64,000 nucleotides of DNA from DAIPXZ01 sp036782995 (GTDB taxonomy: Bacteria > Bacillota > Clostridia > Saccharofermentanales > Saccharofermentanaceae). The DNA is taken from contig DAIPXZ010000002.1 in the NCBI GenBank assembly GCA_036782995.1, forward strand, positions 186,001-250,000. Reading direction: 5' to 3'. The translations under genes and the position numbers were made by a program. Below are positions 35,990 through 45,612 of this stretch, piece by piece. The notes under the pieces were generated by a model, which worked only from the letters and a program-made list of their open reading frames with translations, had not been told where the DNA came from and did no database searches. The first letter of the stretch is position 1; each line of letters starts with the position of its first letter.

Positions 35990-37111
35990 CTATCGTTTTC
36001 GTTCCATCGAAATATTCAAAATAACGCCCAGTGAGACGAAATTTACCAGAAGAGCCGTACCACCTAAACTGACAAACGGAAGCGGAATACCCGTAATCGG
36101 CAACAACCCGACACTCATGCCCATATTCTCAATAAAGTGGAAAGCATATGAACCGGTAATACCTACAACAATAAACGCATATGACTTTTTCGTCGTTTTC
36201 GATGCGACATAAAGACAACGAGTCAAGAAAAAGAAAGCAAGAATCACCAGCACAGTCGTGCCAATAAATCCCATACGTTCCGAAACCGCTGAATAAATGA
36301 AGTCGGATTCCTTAACAGGAACAGACACCAAAACGCCGGTCCGGTTGCCCGTAAGACCACCTGACGCAATAGCCGCTTTGGACTGAACCAAACTATATTC
36401 GGCCTCCGGATCTGAGCCTTCGAAGATCAAGGATAAAATACGCTTCTTTTGATACGCTTCCAAATAAAACGACCATACTAACGGGATAACAACAACGATT
36501 CCCACAGAGATTGTCAAGAAGAAGTAGCGATATTTTAAGCCCCAGATAAATAGCATGCAAACAAATGAGAACACGATAACCATTGCGGTACCGAAATCCG
36601 GCTGTTTCAGAATTAACAGCATAGGCGGTCCGTAAACTAATCCCAAGTATACGAATCCGCGAAATACGGAAATTGATTTTTCCGCCATTGACTCAAATAT
36701 ATGTGCCGTCACTAAAACTAAGCCCATTTTTGTGAGCTCTGCCGGTTGGAACGTGCCAATAACCGGTAAATTCAGCCAAGCATCCGCACCCCATTTTTCC
36801 ATCATGGAAAAACTATCAATCGGAACCAGAATTAATAACGCCATCGAGATGCCGTATACCACCCAGCCGATCAATTTCAGAAATTGTGTATCCACAAGAC
36901 AAATGCAAAGGGCTATGAATAGTCCCACCACAGCTGCACCTGCTTGGCGATAGAATATGCCTGGATAACCGACATAACCATCGGACAATACATCATTCAA
37001 GACATACAGGCCGATGGTTGTAATCATTAGTATCGGAAGGAGAAGCCAGAAATCGACCATTCGCAAGTTGTTATTCTTGAGAAGCTCTATTCCTGATTTC
37101 GCTTTGTTCAT
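35990..37111 (-). CDS. rodA: Rod-shape SEDS polymerase RodA
   Basis: 373 residues from the ATG at 37111 (AAGGTG 7 bases upstream; the ATG at 37117 is too close). About ten membrane helices; SEDS motifs GTFQPAELTKMGLVLV, LKQPDFGTAMV, KAAIASGGLTGNRTG, ISSERMG-like SAVSERMGFIG and PLPFVSLGGTALLVNF. It polymerises glycan during elongation. A second SEDS protein besides ftsW at 27 kb; no cognate PBP2 or mreBCD genes are next to it. Confidence 0.9.
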   Translation of the reverse strand: MNKAKSGIELLKNNNLRMVDFWLLLPILMITTIGLYVLNDVLSDGYVGYPGIFYRQAGAAVVGLFIALCICLVDTQFLKLIGWVVYGISMALLILVPIDSFSMMEKWGADAWLNLPVIGTFQPAELTKMGLVLVTAHIFESMAEKSISVFRGFVYLGLVYGPPMLLILKQPDFGTAMVIVFSFVCMLFIWGLKYRYFFLTISVGIVVVIPLVWSFYLEAYQKKRILSLIFEGSDPEAEYSLVQSKAAIASGGLTGNRTGVLVSVPVKESDFIYSAVSERMGFIGTTVLVILAFFFLTRCLYVASKTTKKSYAFIVVGITGSYAFHFIENMGMSVGLLPITGIPLPFVSLGGTALLVNFVSLGVILNISMERKR

Positions 37112-37168
37112 ATACATTCACCTTTACGAATAGCTAAGTACCAAGAATGATTCAATCCGTAAGACGCA

Positions 37169-38287
37169 TTACTCGTTCGTTGATGCGTCATCTATTTCTT
37201 CTGAATCGACGAGTTTCTTCTCGTCCGCTTCTTCTTTATCTGATTCAACCTCGATATCCGGATCATCGACTGCATCTTCTTTTGCTTCTTCTGCCTTGTC
37301 CGTCGTAGCCGTTGTCGATTCAGTTGTCGATTCTGTTGTCTCTATGGAAGCTTCTTCGATATTTGTAGCATCAGCAGAAGCTTTATTCCCCGTCAAGAAG
37401 CGCTCCGGAATAGGCATTCTTTGCCAATCGAAAATGCGAGCGCAAGCAATCAAGAGGAAGCCCATGACCACCAATACAACCGATACAACTTGGGAAGTAC
37501 GAAGAGAAGTCTCACCGATATATAGGGAATCCGTGCGAAGACCTTCAATGAAGAAACGAACAATACCATAGAAAATCATATACGAAGCAGTCGTGGTATA
37601 TGCCCTTTTGCTATGCTTACGGATAAAATACAAACCAACGAAAATCAAAATCGTCGCGATGGATTCATAAAGGAATGTCGGGTGTACCGGCTGCGACGGA
37701 TCAAGAGTCGGACAATAGGTTTGCAAATACCATTTTGTCTCTGTACTGATCATTCCCCACGGCAAATTCGTATTCGTTCCGAATGCTTCTTGATTAAAGA
37801 AATTGCCCCAGCGACCGATAGCCTGACCAAGCGGGATATAGATAATCGCATAATCGATAATAGCGGAAATCGGAATCTTGCGAATCTTCGACATAGCGAT
37901 TGCCGCAATAAGAGCAGCAATAACGCCGCCATATACAGCAAGTCCACCGCTTCGGAAATCAACAATATTCGAAATTGTTTTTCCAAAATCACCCTTTACG
38001 TAATAGTCGCCCCAAGAACTGAAAACATAATACAGACGAGCACCAACCAATGCTGCCGGTACGCACAAGAGGCCGTAATCCAGAATCAAATCCGCTGACA
38101 TCTTGTTCTTTTTTGCCTGTGTCATGGCCAGAATCACTGCGAGGCAAACGCCGACCACGATTAATACCCCATACCAATAAACCTCAACGGATCCGAGCTT
38201 CACGGCAATTCGGTTAACATCGATATCCTTAATACCGAGACCAGGGAAGCTAACTTTGATTGTGTCCCATGCAATTAGTGAGTTCAT
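37169..38287 (-). CDS. lgt: Prolipoprotein diacylglyceryl transferase Lgt with acidic tail
   Basis: 372 residues against a usual 260-290. Membrane enzyme that adds diacylglycerol to the lipobox cysteine of prelipoproteins. Signature GRWGNFFNQEAFG and PTFLYESIATI, seven hydrophobic helices, then from about residue 310 a hydrophilic tail rich in Ser, Thr, Glu and Asp (ETTESTTESTTATTDKAEEA and further). The tail is not part of the catalytic fold. Probably co-transcribed with rodA, 57 bases downstream. Confidence 0.95.
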   Translation of the reverse strand: MNSLIAWDTIKVSFPGLGIKDIDVNRIAVKLGSVEVYWYGVLIVVGVCLAVILAMTQAKKNKMSADLILDYGLLCVPAALVGARLYYVFSSWGDYYVKGDFGKTISNIVDFRSGGLAVYGGVIAALIAAIAMSKIRKIPISAIIDYAIIYIPLGQAIGRWGNFFNQEAFGTNTNLPWGMISTETKWYLQTYCPTLDPSQPVHPTFLYESIATILIFVGLYFIRKHSKRAYTTTASYMIFYGIVRFFIEGLRTDSLYIGETSLRTSQVVSVVLVVMGFLLIACARIFDWQRMPIPERFLTGNKASADATNIEEASIETTESTTESTTATTDKAEEAKEDAVDDPDIEVESDKEEADEKKLVDSEEIDDASTNE

Positions 38288-38385
38288 CTTTCTACCTCTA
38301 CCAAATATTCCTTATTTATTGTGCCTATCATATCACAAAGAAGTGTTCTTTCGAATGCATATCAGAGTTCTCCCTAAGAATTGCC

Positions 38386-39339
38386 TCACTTCTTTGTGTT
38401 GTGATAATGCCATACTTCTTCTTTATCATGGTCAACCTGTGCTTTTAATCCTTGTACATCGGGGAATACACGTTCCGGACGTACATAGGCTAAAAGCTCC
38501 ACCGTTCCATTTGTACCGTAAAGCTCAGAGTCTACACCATAGAGCATCGTCTCAATGATCGGCGTGCAATCGTCTCTGTTCACTGTAGGACGCATGCCAA
38601 TATTGGTAATCGACGGATAAACTGTCCCATTAAAAGTATATCGGGAAGCATAAACGCCAAATCGTGGAATGGTTTTTTCTTCACCGATGCGGATATTCGC
38701 TGTCGGAAAACCTAATGTTCTCCCGAGATGATGTCCTTGCTCGACAATGCCGTGATACGTCATCGGACGTCCGAGCAAAAGATGTGCCAGTTCAATATTG
38801 CCATCCTTTACGCACTCACGAATCCAGGTTGAGGAAATAACGCGGCCACGATATTTTTCGGCAGGTACAGCAATAATCTCGATTCCGTTTCTCGCACCCC
38901 AAGCCTTCAACATATCGATATTACCTTCCCGATTTGCTCCGAAACGATAATCTTCGCCAACAACGATAACACGAGCACGCATCCAGCGTGCAACGCATAC
39001 CGTGAGAAATTGCTCCGCGTGCATATTTTGAATGGCATCATTAAATGGAAGTGCCAGAATGTCATCTACGCCCGTTTTTTCGATGATTTCACACTTTTCT
39101 TTATAGGTAGTCAACATGGGACTTTGCCGTTTGGAGGACGGCGGTGTGGCAAAGGTCTGTACACCCGTTTTAAGCTTACGTTCTTCAGCCCGTTTCATCA
39201 TGACAGAAAAAATACATTGGTGTCCGCGATGTACGCCGTCAAAAAAGCCGAGAGCAACTGCGCGTTCACTCGTCCCCGAGACGCCTGTCACAGAAGGGAT
39301 ATCACTTTCTTCATGAATTGGTATCATCCACGTGTTCAC
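38386..39339 (-). CDS. ribF: Bifunctional riboflavin kinase/FAD synthetase
   Basis: 317 residues. N-terminal FMN adenylyltransferase domain with GFFDGVHRGHQCIF and VVGEDYRFGANREG, C-terminal riboflavin kinase domain with GRTLGFPTANI and TNIGMRPTV. It makes FMN and FAD. It overlaps truB by 4 bases and ends the rimP-ribF operon, as in many Bacillota. Confidence 0.96.
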   Translation of the reverse strand: MNTWMIPIHEESDIPSVTGVSGTSERAVALGFFDGVHRGHQCIFSVMMKRAEERKLKTGVQTFATPPSSKRQSPMLTTYKEKCEIIEKTGVDDILALPFNDAIQNMHAEQFLTVCVARWMRARVIVVGEDYRFGANREGNIDMLKAWGARNGIEIIAVPAEKYRGRVISSTWIRECVKDGNIELAHLLLGRPMTYHGIVEQGHHLGRTLGFPTANIRIGEEKTIPRFGVYASRYTFNGTVYPSITNIGMRPTVNRDDCTPIIETMLYGVDSELYGTNGTVELLAYVRPERVFPDVQGLKAQVDHDKEEVWHYHNTKK

Positions 39340-40310
39340 TTGATATCAAAAACCCTCTCAATTCGTAAAATGGGTGGTTCAGATGTTTCATCCGGATAAA
39401 CAACGGCCACTAAAGTATCACCGAACATCGCACGAAAGCGATTCTCTGTTTCTCCGCTTTGACTATTGTTTTGTATTCTATCATTAAACGGTTCCAGCGG
39501 GAGTTTCTTTCCCACACGGAGTGCTTCCGCTTCATATTGCAGCAAAGCGATTGCCGGCATATAGGAAAAAACGCGTTCACGCGGTACCCACGGAATCGGA
39601 GATTGAAGTGTGATAAGTGATTTTAACGCATCCGGTGTGATGGCTTCTTCGATGGAAAAATCTCCGTTTCGTACACGCCGCAATTTCTTGCAATACCCAC
39701 CGAAGCCCAAGGCCGTTCCAATGTCTTCGCAAATCGTTCGTATATAAGTTCCTTTCGAACATACAACCGAGAAATCAACGTCGATGGTTCCCGTTTCATC
39801 ACAAGTAATTTCGTAAATGGTTGTATCAAAAATGGTTACTTCACGCGGTGCTATCTCGACATCGATTCCTTTTCGGGCATAATCATATGCCGGTCTTCCT
39901 TGAATTTTGATGGCGGAATAACGCGATGGGACCTGTGTCAAAGAACCTCGCAATTGCAATATGCACTCGCGAATTGGTGCGAAGTCTGTGGCTTGAAGCA
40001 CATTGATTTCTTCCTGTGTAGGAAGCCTACCGCCGACGACGGCTCCCTCTGTGTCACCTGTTTCTGTGATTTTTCCGAGAGAAAGAGTCGCACGATACTC
40101 TTTCGAAACGTTTTCCATATACCGAATCATCTTAGTCGCACTGCCGATGCAAATCGGTAAAACCCCCGACGCAAACGGGTCGAGTGTCCCGATATGACCG
40201 ACCTTTTTCACGGAAAAAAGACGACGAACCATGGAAACAACATGAAATGATGTCATTCCTTCCGGTTTATCAATTAATAGCAGGCCGCTTTCCGGTTCTG
40301 TCTCGCTCAT
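39336..40310 (-). CDS. truB: tRNA pseudouridine55 synthase TruB
   Basis: 324 residues. LLIDKPEGMTSFHVV, catalytic Asp in HIGTLDPFASGVLPI, and CSKGTYIRTICEDIG are the family motifs; a PUA-like C-terminus follows. It forms pseudouridine 55 in the T-loop of tRNAs. Overlaps nrnA and ribF by 4 bases each. Confidence 0.96.
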   Translation of the reverse strand: MSETEPESGLLLIDKPEGMTSFHVVSMVRRLFSVKKVGHIGTLDPFASGVLPICIGSATKMIRYMENVSKEYRATLSLGKITETGDTEGAVVGGRLPTQEEINVLQATDFAPIRECILQLRGSLTQVPSRYSAIKIQGRPAYDYARKGIDVEIAPREVTIFDTTIYEITCDETGTIDVDFSVVCSKGTYIRTICEDIGTALGFGGYCKKLRRVRNGDFSIEEAITPDALKSLITLQSPIPWVPRERVFSYMPAIALLQYEAEALRVGKKLPLEPFNDRIQNNSQSGETENRFRAMFGDTLVAVVYPDETSEPPILRIERVFDIK

Positions 40311-41326
40311 TTATTCTCCAAAACAGCTGTGGCCTTCGCCACAATATCTTGATAAAAGTCTTCCATAGAAATATTATTGCCGTTAAATCCAGCCGCGCGA
40401 TGATGTCCGCCGCCACCATATAACTCGGCGAATCCGGAAGCGTCAAATCCATCATTGCTTCTGACATTGACACGGATGGAGCCGTCCTCCGTCTCGCGAA
40501 GGACAAATGCCACGTTTACACCTTCTATATCTCGTAGCGTCGTCACTAAGCCATCTGCAGCACCTTCCGGAGCATTCGTTTTATCCACTAATGAGAGCGG
40601 TATCGTCGTAATGGCAATACGTCCGTGAGCAAATAGCTTCATTGCGGACATCGCCGCACCGTGTAAAAGTACACGACCAGCATTCGTCACGTCAAAAAGA
40701 TAATACGCATTTTCGCACACATTGGCACCTGCATCCATCAAATCAGCTGCGATTCGCAAAGTGCCTGCCGTCGTGTTTTGGTAGGAGAAGCGCCCCGTAT
40801 CCGATTGTATGCCAACCATTAAATTGTTTGCGATATATGCGTCCATAAGCATTTTCCCGCTAACGAGTTCAAAGTCGCAAATAAACTGATAAATCAATTC
40901 AGCCGTCGATGCGGAATCAGGGTCAACATAGAAAAGCTTTCCTGTAGACATGCTGGATGCATGGTGGTCGATGACAACGTGCTCCGGAGCCTTTTCAAAT
41001 ATGCTCCCCGCTGTGCCCATACGAGATGCGTCCGAGCAATCAACAGCGATAGCAAGTCCGATTTTCTGCACATAATCATCGATGACAGTCGGATTTACCA
41101 CGATAATTTCTTCTTCATGAACCTGCATAAAAGCAAGCCGAGGTGGGATGGCTTCTTCGAGATAAACATATGCGTTTAAATGATTCTTCCGGAGTGCGGC
41201 ACAAAGCGCCACTGCCGAGCCGACGCAATCGCCGTCCACTCGTGCGTGAGGAAAGATTCCAATTGACTTATCTTGCGGAATCACTTTGTGCAGTTCGAGA
41301 ACAAAATCATTCATGTTGGTTGGCAC
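40307..41326 (-). CDS. nrnA: DHH-family oligoribonuclease / pAp phosphatase NrnA
   Basis: 339 residues from a GTG at 41326, which has AAGGAGG 9 bases upstream; the next ATG (41314) is too far. DHH phosphoesterase with HARVDGDCVGSAVAL, VAVDCSDASRM, VIDHHASS, and DHHA1-domain GGGGHHRAAGF. Degrades nanoRNA and 3'-phosphoadenosine-5'-phosphate. It overlaps rbfA by about 20 bases. Confidence 0.92.
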   Translation of the reverse strand: MPTNMNDFVLELHKVIPQDKSIGIFPHARVDGDCVGSAVALCAALRKNHLNAYVYLEEAIPPRLAFMQVHEEEIIVVNPTVIDDYVQKIGLAIAVDCSDASRMGTAGSIFEKAPEHVVIDHHASSMSTGKLFYVDPDSASTAELIYQFICDFELVSGKMLMDAYIANNLMVGIQSDTGRFSYQNTTAGTLRIAADLMDAGANVCENAYYLFDVTNAGRVLLHGAAMSAMKLFAHGRIAITTIPLSLVDKTNAPEGAADGLVTTLRDIEGVNVAFVLRETEDGSIRVNVRSNDGFDASGFAELYGGGGHHRAAGFNGNNISMEDFYQDIVAKATAVLENK

Positions 41327-41681
41327 GACGCTCATCCTCCTTACGAACACGGTCAATCATCGACATGAGCTCCATGCCCTTTTCGATGGATTCATCGATT
41401 GTAAATGTGAATTCCGGCACAACACGAAGCTGGATTCTATGTCCCACTTCGCGGCGAATAAATCCTGCCGCGCTGGAAAAAGCTTCTCTACATTCCGCTT
41501 TGTCTTTTGAAGAACCCATGACAGATAGATATACTGTCGCATGTGTGAGATCCTTCGACATACGCACCTCGAGGACGGATGTCATTATCGGAATCCGAGG
41601 ATCCTTCAGCTCCGTCATAAGAAGTGTAGAGATAATCTTTTGTATCTCATCGCCCACACGGGCGGCCCTGTTTTGTCTCAT
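41307..41681 (-). CDS. rbfA: Ribosome-binding factor A
   Basis: 124 residues. KH-like fold protein with RAARVGDEIQKIISTLL, LKDPRIPIMTSVLEVRMSKD, and RREVGHRIQLRVVPEFTF. It is needed for 16S rRNA maturation. 11 bases after infB. Confidence 0.96.
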   Translation of the reverse strand: MRQNRAARVGDEIQKIISTLLMTELKDPRIPIMTSVLEVRMSKDLTHATVYLSVMGSSKDKAECREAFSSAAGFIRREVGHRIQLRVVPEFTFTIDESIEKGMELMSMIDRVRKEDERRANQHE

Positions 41682-41692
41682 ACTTATTCCTA

Positions 41693-44600
41693 TTACTTTC
41701 TTTTCACTTCTTGCATTTCAAAGGCTTCAACAATGTCGCCTTCCTTGATGTCGTTGAAGTTCTCGATCGAAATACCGCATTCGTACCCGGAAGCCACTTC
41801 CTTTGCGTCATCCTTGAAACGCTTGAGAGAAGCGAGTTTACCAGTGTGAACAACAATGCCATCACGGACAATACGAACTTCGGACGAACGTAAAACCTTA
41901 CCGTCGAGCACGTAAGCACCACCGATGGTTCCGACTGATGCAACCTTGAATGTTTGACGAATTTCGATGTGGCCGAGTATGGCTTCTTCGAACTTCGGCT
42001 TCAACATACCGGTCAATGCCGCCTTCACGTCTTCGATTGCATCATAAATGACTCGATAGAGCTTAATATCGACGCCGACTTCCTTCGCTTTTTCCGTAAT
42101 CATTGCGCTCGGTCGAACATTAAATCCGATGATAATCGCATTTGATACGTCTGCCAAGGTAACATCAGATTCGGTAATTGCACCGACGCCACCGTGGATA
42201 ACCTTGACGCGCACCTCTTCGTTCGAAAGCATTCCGAGCGATTGAATGACAGCTTCGACAGAACCCTGTACATCGGCCTTGATGATGAGGTTTAAATCCT
42301 TCATCTCGCCTTCCGCCAAAACCTGCGAGAGGTTTTCGAGCGTCATGCGGGAAGACTTACGCAATTGCGTTTCTCTTTGCTTGACTCTTCTCTTTTCAAC
42401 CAGCTGACGAGCTACCTTGTCATCCGTTACTGCATAGAAGATTTCGCCCGCTTCCGGAACTTCCGGGAGACCTAAGATCTCGACTGGGATGGATGGGCCA
42501 GCCTTCTTAACAAGGGCGCCCTTGTCGTCGGACATCGCACGAATGTGACCGATAATCGAACCAGAAACCACAGTGTCGCCGGAGTGGAGTGTTCCGCGCT
42601 GTACCAAAACAGTCGCAACTGGACCTCTCGATTTGTCGAGCTTTGCTTCAATAACGGTACCCTTGGCCTGTCTCTTCGGATCTGCTTTCAAATCCATAAC
42701 ATCAGCGGTCAAAAGAACCATCTCGAGCAACTCGTCAATACCCTCGCCAGTCTTTGCGGATACAGGAACGATAATAGTCTGTCCGCCCCATTCCTCTGGC
42801 TGAATGCCTTGCATGGAGAGTTCTTGTTTGACTTTATCCAGATTTGCACCCGGTTTATCAATCTTCGTGACAGCCACGATGATTTCGGTATTTGCGGCAC
42901 GAGCATGGTTGATTGCTTCAATCGTTTGCGGCATGACACCGTCATCGGCAGCCACCACCAGAATCGCGATATCCGTAACTTGAGCACCACGAGCACGCAT
43001 CGTTGTAAAGGCTTCGTGACCTGGAGTATCAAGGAATGTAATCTGGCGTCCCTTTACACGAACGGTATATGCACCGATATGTTGCGTAATACCACCAGCT
43101 TCGCCCTTAACCACCGATGTCGAACGAACCTTATCCAAAAGCGATGTCTTACCATGGTCAACGTGTCCCATAACAACGACAACCGGTGGACGCGGTTTAG
43201 CATTCTCGCCTTGATCATCGCTGTCGTCAAAGAGAATGTCTTCCTCCGTAACAACAACGAGTGGCTCGGCGGTGATGCCGAATTCAGCAGCAACAAGAGC
43301 TGCCGTATCAAAATCGATTTCTTGATTCAGCGTTACAAGCATGCCCATGAGCATGAGCTTCTTGATGACATCGGCGCCACGCTTTTCAATACCCTCTGCC
43401 AATTCCTTTACGGTAATGAACTCTGGGAGCTCGATGTGCGTGAGCGGAGCCTTGATTACAGGTGCAACCGGAGCGATATATGTCTGACGCTTAGAACGCT
43501 TTTTACCCTTCGGTCCTGTATAGAACGTATCAAGTACGGAGTCATCCCTTAGTATTTCGGAAGCACCCATACCAGTAATGGCGGCTGTGGCCGCACGCAT
43601 GTTAACACCACGACGGTCAGTCGTTGATGTCGTCTTGCCCGAATCCTTCTTTGAATCCTTGGAAGGATCCTTGCGATTCTTTTCAAAGGCATCGCGAGCA
43701 GCAAAATTTGCTTTCTCCTTTGTAGCCTCTATCGGCAAATCGCTCTTCGGCTTTGTCGAACGCTTCGGCTGATTGTGATTATTGCCGTAATCATCATCAT
43801 CTTTATCTTTGCCGGCAAATCCACCCTGATATCCACCATTTCCGCCCGGTCTCGGACGATTGCCTTGATATCCGCCAGGACCACCCTGTGGGCGGTTGCC
43901 TTGATAGCCACCTGGGCCACCCTGCGGACGATTGCCCTGATATCCACCCGGGCCACCCTGTGGACGATTGCCTTGGTATCCACCCGGGCCGCCTTGTGGA
44001 CGATTGCCTTGGTATCCGCCAGGACCACCCTGTGGGCGATTGCCTTGGTATCCACCTGGGCCGCCTTGCGGACGATTGCCTTGATAGCCACCTGGGCCGC
44101 CTTGTGGACGATTGCCCTGATATCCACCTGGGCCACCTTGTGGGCGATTGCCTTGATAGCCACCCGGGCCACCCTGAGGACGATTGCCTTGATATCCGCC
44201 GTATCCGCCGCCTTGTGGACGAACGTAGCTTCCGGTTTCACGAGTTACATTACCCGTGCCGGCTGTCGGTGCTTGGATAACTGATGAGGAAAGCTTTGGT
44301 TTAGTATCTGTTGCTGTTGCTTCCGCTGTCTTATTCGCAACTGGTTTTGCAGCAGGAGCGGTATTCGCCTGCTCATTTGATTTCGTTTCAGCGGCAGGTG
44401 CTTCTTTCACAATCGGCTTCTCTTTAACTGGTGCAGGAGCCGCCTTCGGTGAAGTCGGTTCCTCAACTGTCTTTTTAGACACGGCTTTCGCCTCGTCAGC
44501 CGGTTTCGTCTGCTTTTTCGTTGCAGCCTTCGATTCAGTCTTTGGCGCAGCCTTCGATTCAGCCTTTGGTTTCTCTTCCTTTTTTTCCGGTGTGGGAGCA

Positions 44601-44779
44601 ACCGGTAAATCTACAGGAGCCGTCTCATCGGAAGGCTTCTTGGCTTTCTTATTTACGCGTCCGACTCGAAGTGTTTTCGTACCGGAAATACCACTGACCG
44701 TAATCTTCGGTCCTTGCTCTTCCGTCTTCACCTCATTGCTCACGGACTCTTTCAATTCTTTTTCTTTCTTTTCAGCCAT
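41693..44779 (-). CDS. infB: Translation initiation factor IF-2 with glycine-rich repeat region
   Basis: 1028 residues, far longer than B. subtilis IF-2 (about 716). The N-terminal half is low complexity: a Lys/Glu/Ala/Pro-rich part (1-about 170), then about 120 residues of a GGYQGNRPQGGP repeat (ten copies), then an Asp/Asn/Lys linker. From about residue 540 the normal protein follows: VVVVMGHVDHGKTSLLDKVR (G1), GGITQHIGAY, FLDTPGHEAF, VTKIDKP, domains II, III and IV. It delivers fMet-tRNA to the 30S subunit. Strong GGGAGG ribosome site. Confidence 0.97.
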   Translation of the reverse strand: MAEKKEKELKESVSNEVKTEEQGPKITVSGISGTKTLRVGRVNKKAKKPSDETAPVDLPVAPTPEKKEEKPKAESKAAPKTESKAATKKQTKPADEAKAVSKKTVEEPTSPKAAPAPVKEKPIVKEAPAAETKSNEQANTAPAAKPVANKTAEATATDTKPKLSSSVIQAPTAGTGNVTRETGSYVRPQGGGYGGYQGNRPQGGPGGYQGNRPQGGPGGYQGNRPQGGPGGYQGNRPQGGPGGYQGNRPQGGPGGYQGNRPQGGPGGYQGNRPQGGPGGYQGNRPQGGPGGYQGNRPQGGPGGYQGNRPRPGGNGGYQGGFAGKDKDDDDYGNNHNQPKRSTKPKSDLPIEATKEKANFAARDAFEKNRKDPSKDSKKDSGKTTSTTDRRGVNMRAATAAITGMGASEILRDDSVLDTFYTGPKGKKRSKRQTYIAPVAPVIKAPLTHIELPEFITVKELAEGIEKRGADVIKKLMLMGMLVTLNQEIDFDTAALVAAEFGITAEPLVVVTEEDILFDDSDDQGENAKPRPPVVVVMGHVDHGKTSLLDKVRSTSVVKGEAGGITQHIGAYTVRVKGRQITFLDTPGHEAFTTMRARGAQVTDIAILVVAADDGVMPQTIEAINHARAANTEIIVAVTKIDKPGANLDKVKQELSMQGIQPEEWGGQTIIVPVSAKTGEGIDELLEMVLLTADVMDLKADPKRQAKGTVIEAKLDKSRGPVATVLVQRGTLHSGDTVVSGSIIGHIRAMSDDKGALVKKAGPSIPVEILGLPEVPEAGEIFYAVTDDKVARQLVEKRRVKQRETQLRKSSRMTLENLSQVLAEGEMKDLNLIIKADVQGSVEAVIQSLGMLSNEEVRVKVIHGGVGAITESDVTLADVSNAIIIGFNVRPSAMITEKAKEVGVDIKLYRVIYDAIEDVKAALTGMLKPKFEEAILGHIEIRQTFKVASVGTIGGAYVLDGKVLRSSEVRIVRDGIVVHTGKLASLKRFKDDAKEVASGYECGISIENFNDIKEGDIVEAFEMQEVKRK
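43855..44208 (-). repeat. Tandem 36-bp coding repeat in infB (GGYQGNRPQGGP)
   Basis: Ten copies of GGYQGNRP, nine spaced exactly 12 codons apart. DNA copies differ mainly at third codon positions (for example TGATATCC, TGGTATCC, TGATAGCC for the same residues on the plus strand), so the protein sequence is held more strictly than the DNA. Confidence 0.95.
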
Positions 44780-44854
44780 TTACTGTCCTCCCATTCGCCT
44801 CGCTTGCCGATATGGCAAATCAATCCATCATTATCATTTATAACATCTCATCGA

Positions 44855-45250
44855 TCATTTCTCGGCAAATGCCAAATAATCATCGATTTCTTTGGTTAAC
44901 TTCTTTGCAAATCCCTCATCCATGATGGCAATTGCATTTCGATCGACCTTACCGATTGCGTGTCCCAAGCCTTCCTTTGTCGAGAAAAAGCGCACCGCAA
45001 TCTCATTCTCCTCGGCCATATGTACGAGTTTCTTGTTCGCATTCTCCGAACCATCCGTCGCCAAGATAAGCATCTCCACAGCGTCCGCTCGCAAAGCCTG
45101 TGTCACCGTATCCGTTCCCGAAGTAATCTTTCCGCCCCGAAAAGCCAATCCAATAGTTGATAAAATACGCTTTTCTGTTGAAGAAATAAGCATTTGTCTC
45201 TCTTCTATCGACAGCTTATCGCTCGAAAAGAATTCGTTCGCGTCAGGCAT
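44855..45250 (-). CDS. ylxQ: L7Ae-type RNA-binding protein YlxQ
   Basis: 131 residues; the usual length is about 100, so the N-terminus is slightly extended. L7Ae/L30e fold: ILSTIGLAFRGGKITSGTDTV, ALRADAVEMLILATDGSENA, VRFFSTKEGLGHAIGK. It likely binds kink-turn RNA. It overlaps ylxR by 8 bases and precedes infB, the conserved nusA-ylxR-ylxQ-infB order. Confidence 0.9.
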   Translation of the reverse strand: MPDANEFFSSDKLSIEERQMLISSTEKRILSTIGLAFRGGKITSGTDTVTQALRADAVEMLILATDGSENANKKLVHMAEENEIAVRFFSTKEGLGHAIGKVDRNAIAIMDEGFAKKLTKEIDDYLAFAEK

Positions 45251-45524
45251 TATTTTCGTCCTTTCTTTCTGTTACCATCGCCGCCAAAACCTCTTGTGTC
45301 TCGCTTCCGATGGGAGAATGAAGGCCCTTTTCAAAACGGTGTCCCTTCAAAGCCTCTGCCATGCAATTTCCTTCACGGCATACATATGCGCCGCGACCAG
45401 GCTTCTTCCCGGTCTCATCCACACTGATTTCACCGGTAGGAGACAAGACAATCCGCGTCAAGTCCTTTTTCTCTTTGCGTTCTCTGCATGTAACACACAT
45501 ACGCATTGGAATCTTCTTTTGCAT
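45243..45524 (-). CDS. ylxR: YlxR (RnpM) RNA-binding protein, DUF448
   Basis: 93 residues. RMCVTCRERKEKKDLTRIV and KKPGRGAYVCREGNC are the DUF448 signatures. YlxR of B. subtilis has been described as an RNase P modulator. Part of the nusA operon. Confidence 0.93.
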   Translation of the reverse strand: MQKKIPMRMCVTCRERKEKKDLTRIVLSPTGEISVDETGKKPGRGAYVCREGNCMAEALKGHRFEKGLHSPIGSETQEVLAAMVTERKDENNA

Positions 45525-45612
45525 TTTGTCATACTCCTTTCTCGTTTCAATGTCGATTACTCACATGCTATTTTCATGCAAGGCTTTAAAAGTTTTCCAT
45601 CACGATTCAGGA

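Noticed and set aside
42545..43552. 335-codon plus-strand open frame
   Set aside because: It lies wholly antisense to the conserved GTPase part of infB; its length follows from codon bias on the other strand.
43855..44208. Regular 36-bp repeats considered as a CRISPR array
   Set aside because: No unique spacers separate the units, the repeats are in frame and encode a 12-residue peptide; no cas genes are present.
43753..44284. Long plus-strand open frames of about 170-175 codons with their own repeats
   Set aside because: They are antisense images of the infB repeat; the minus-strand frame encodes a complete IF-2 and the plus frames have no ribosome site or recognisable protein.
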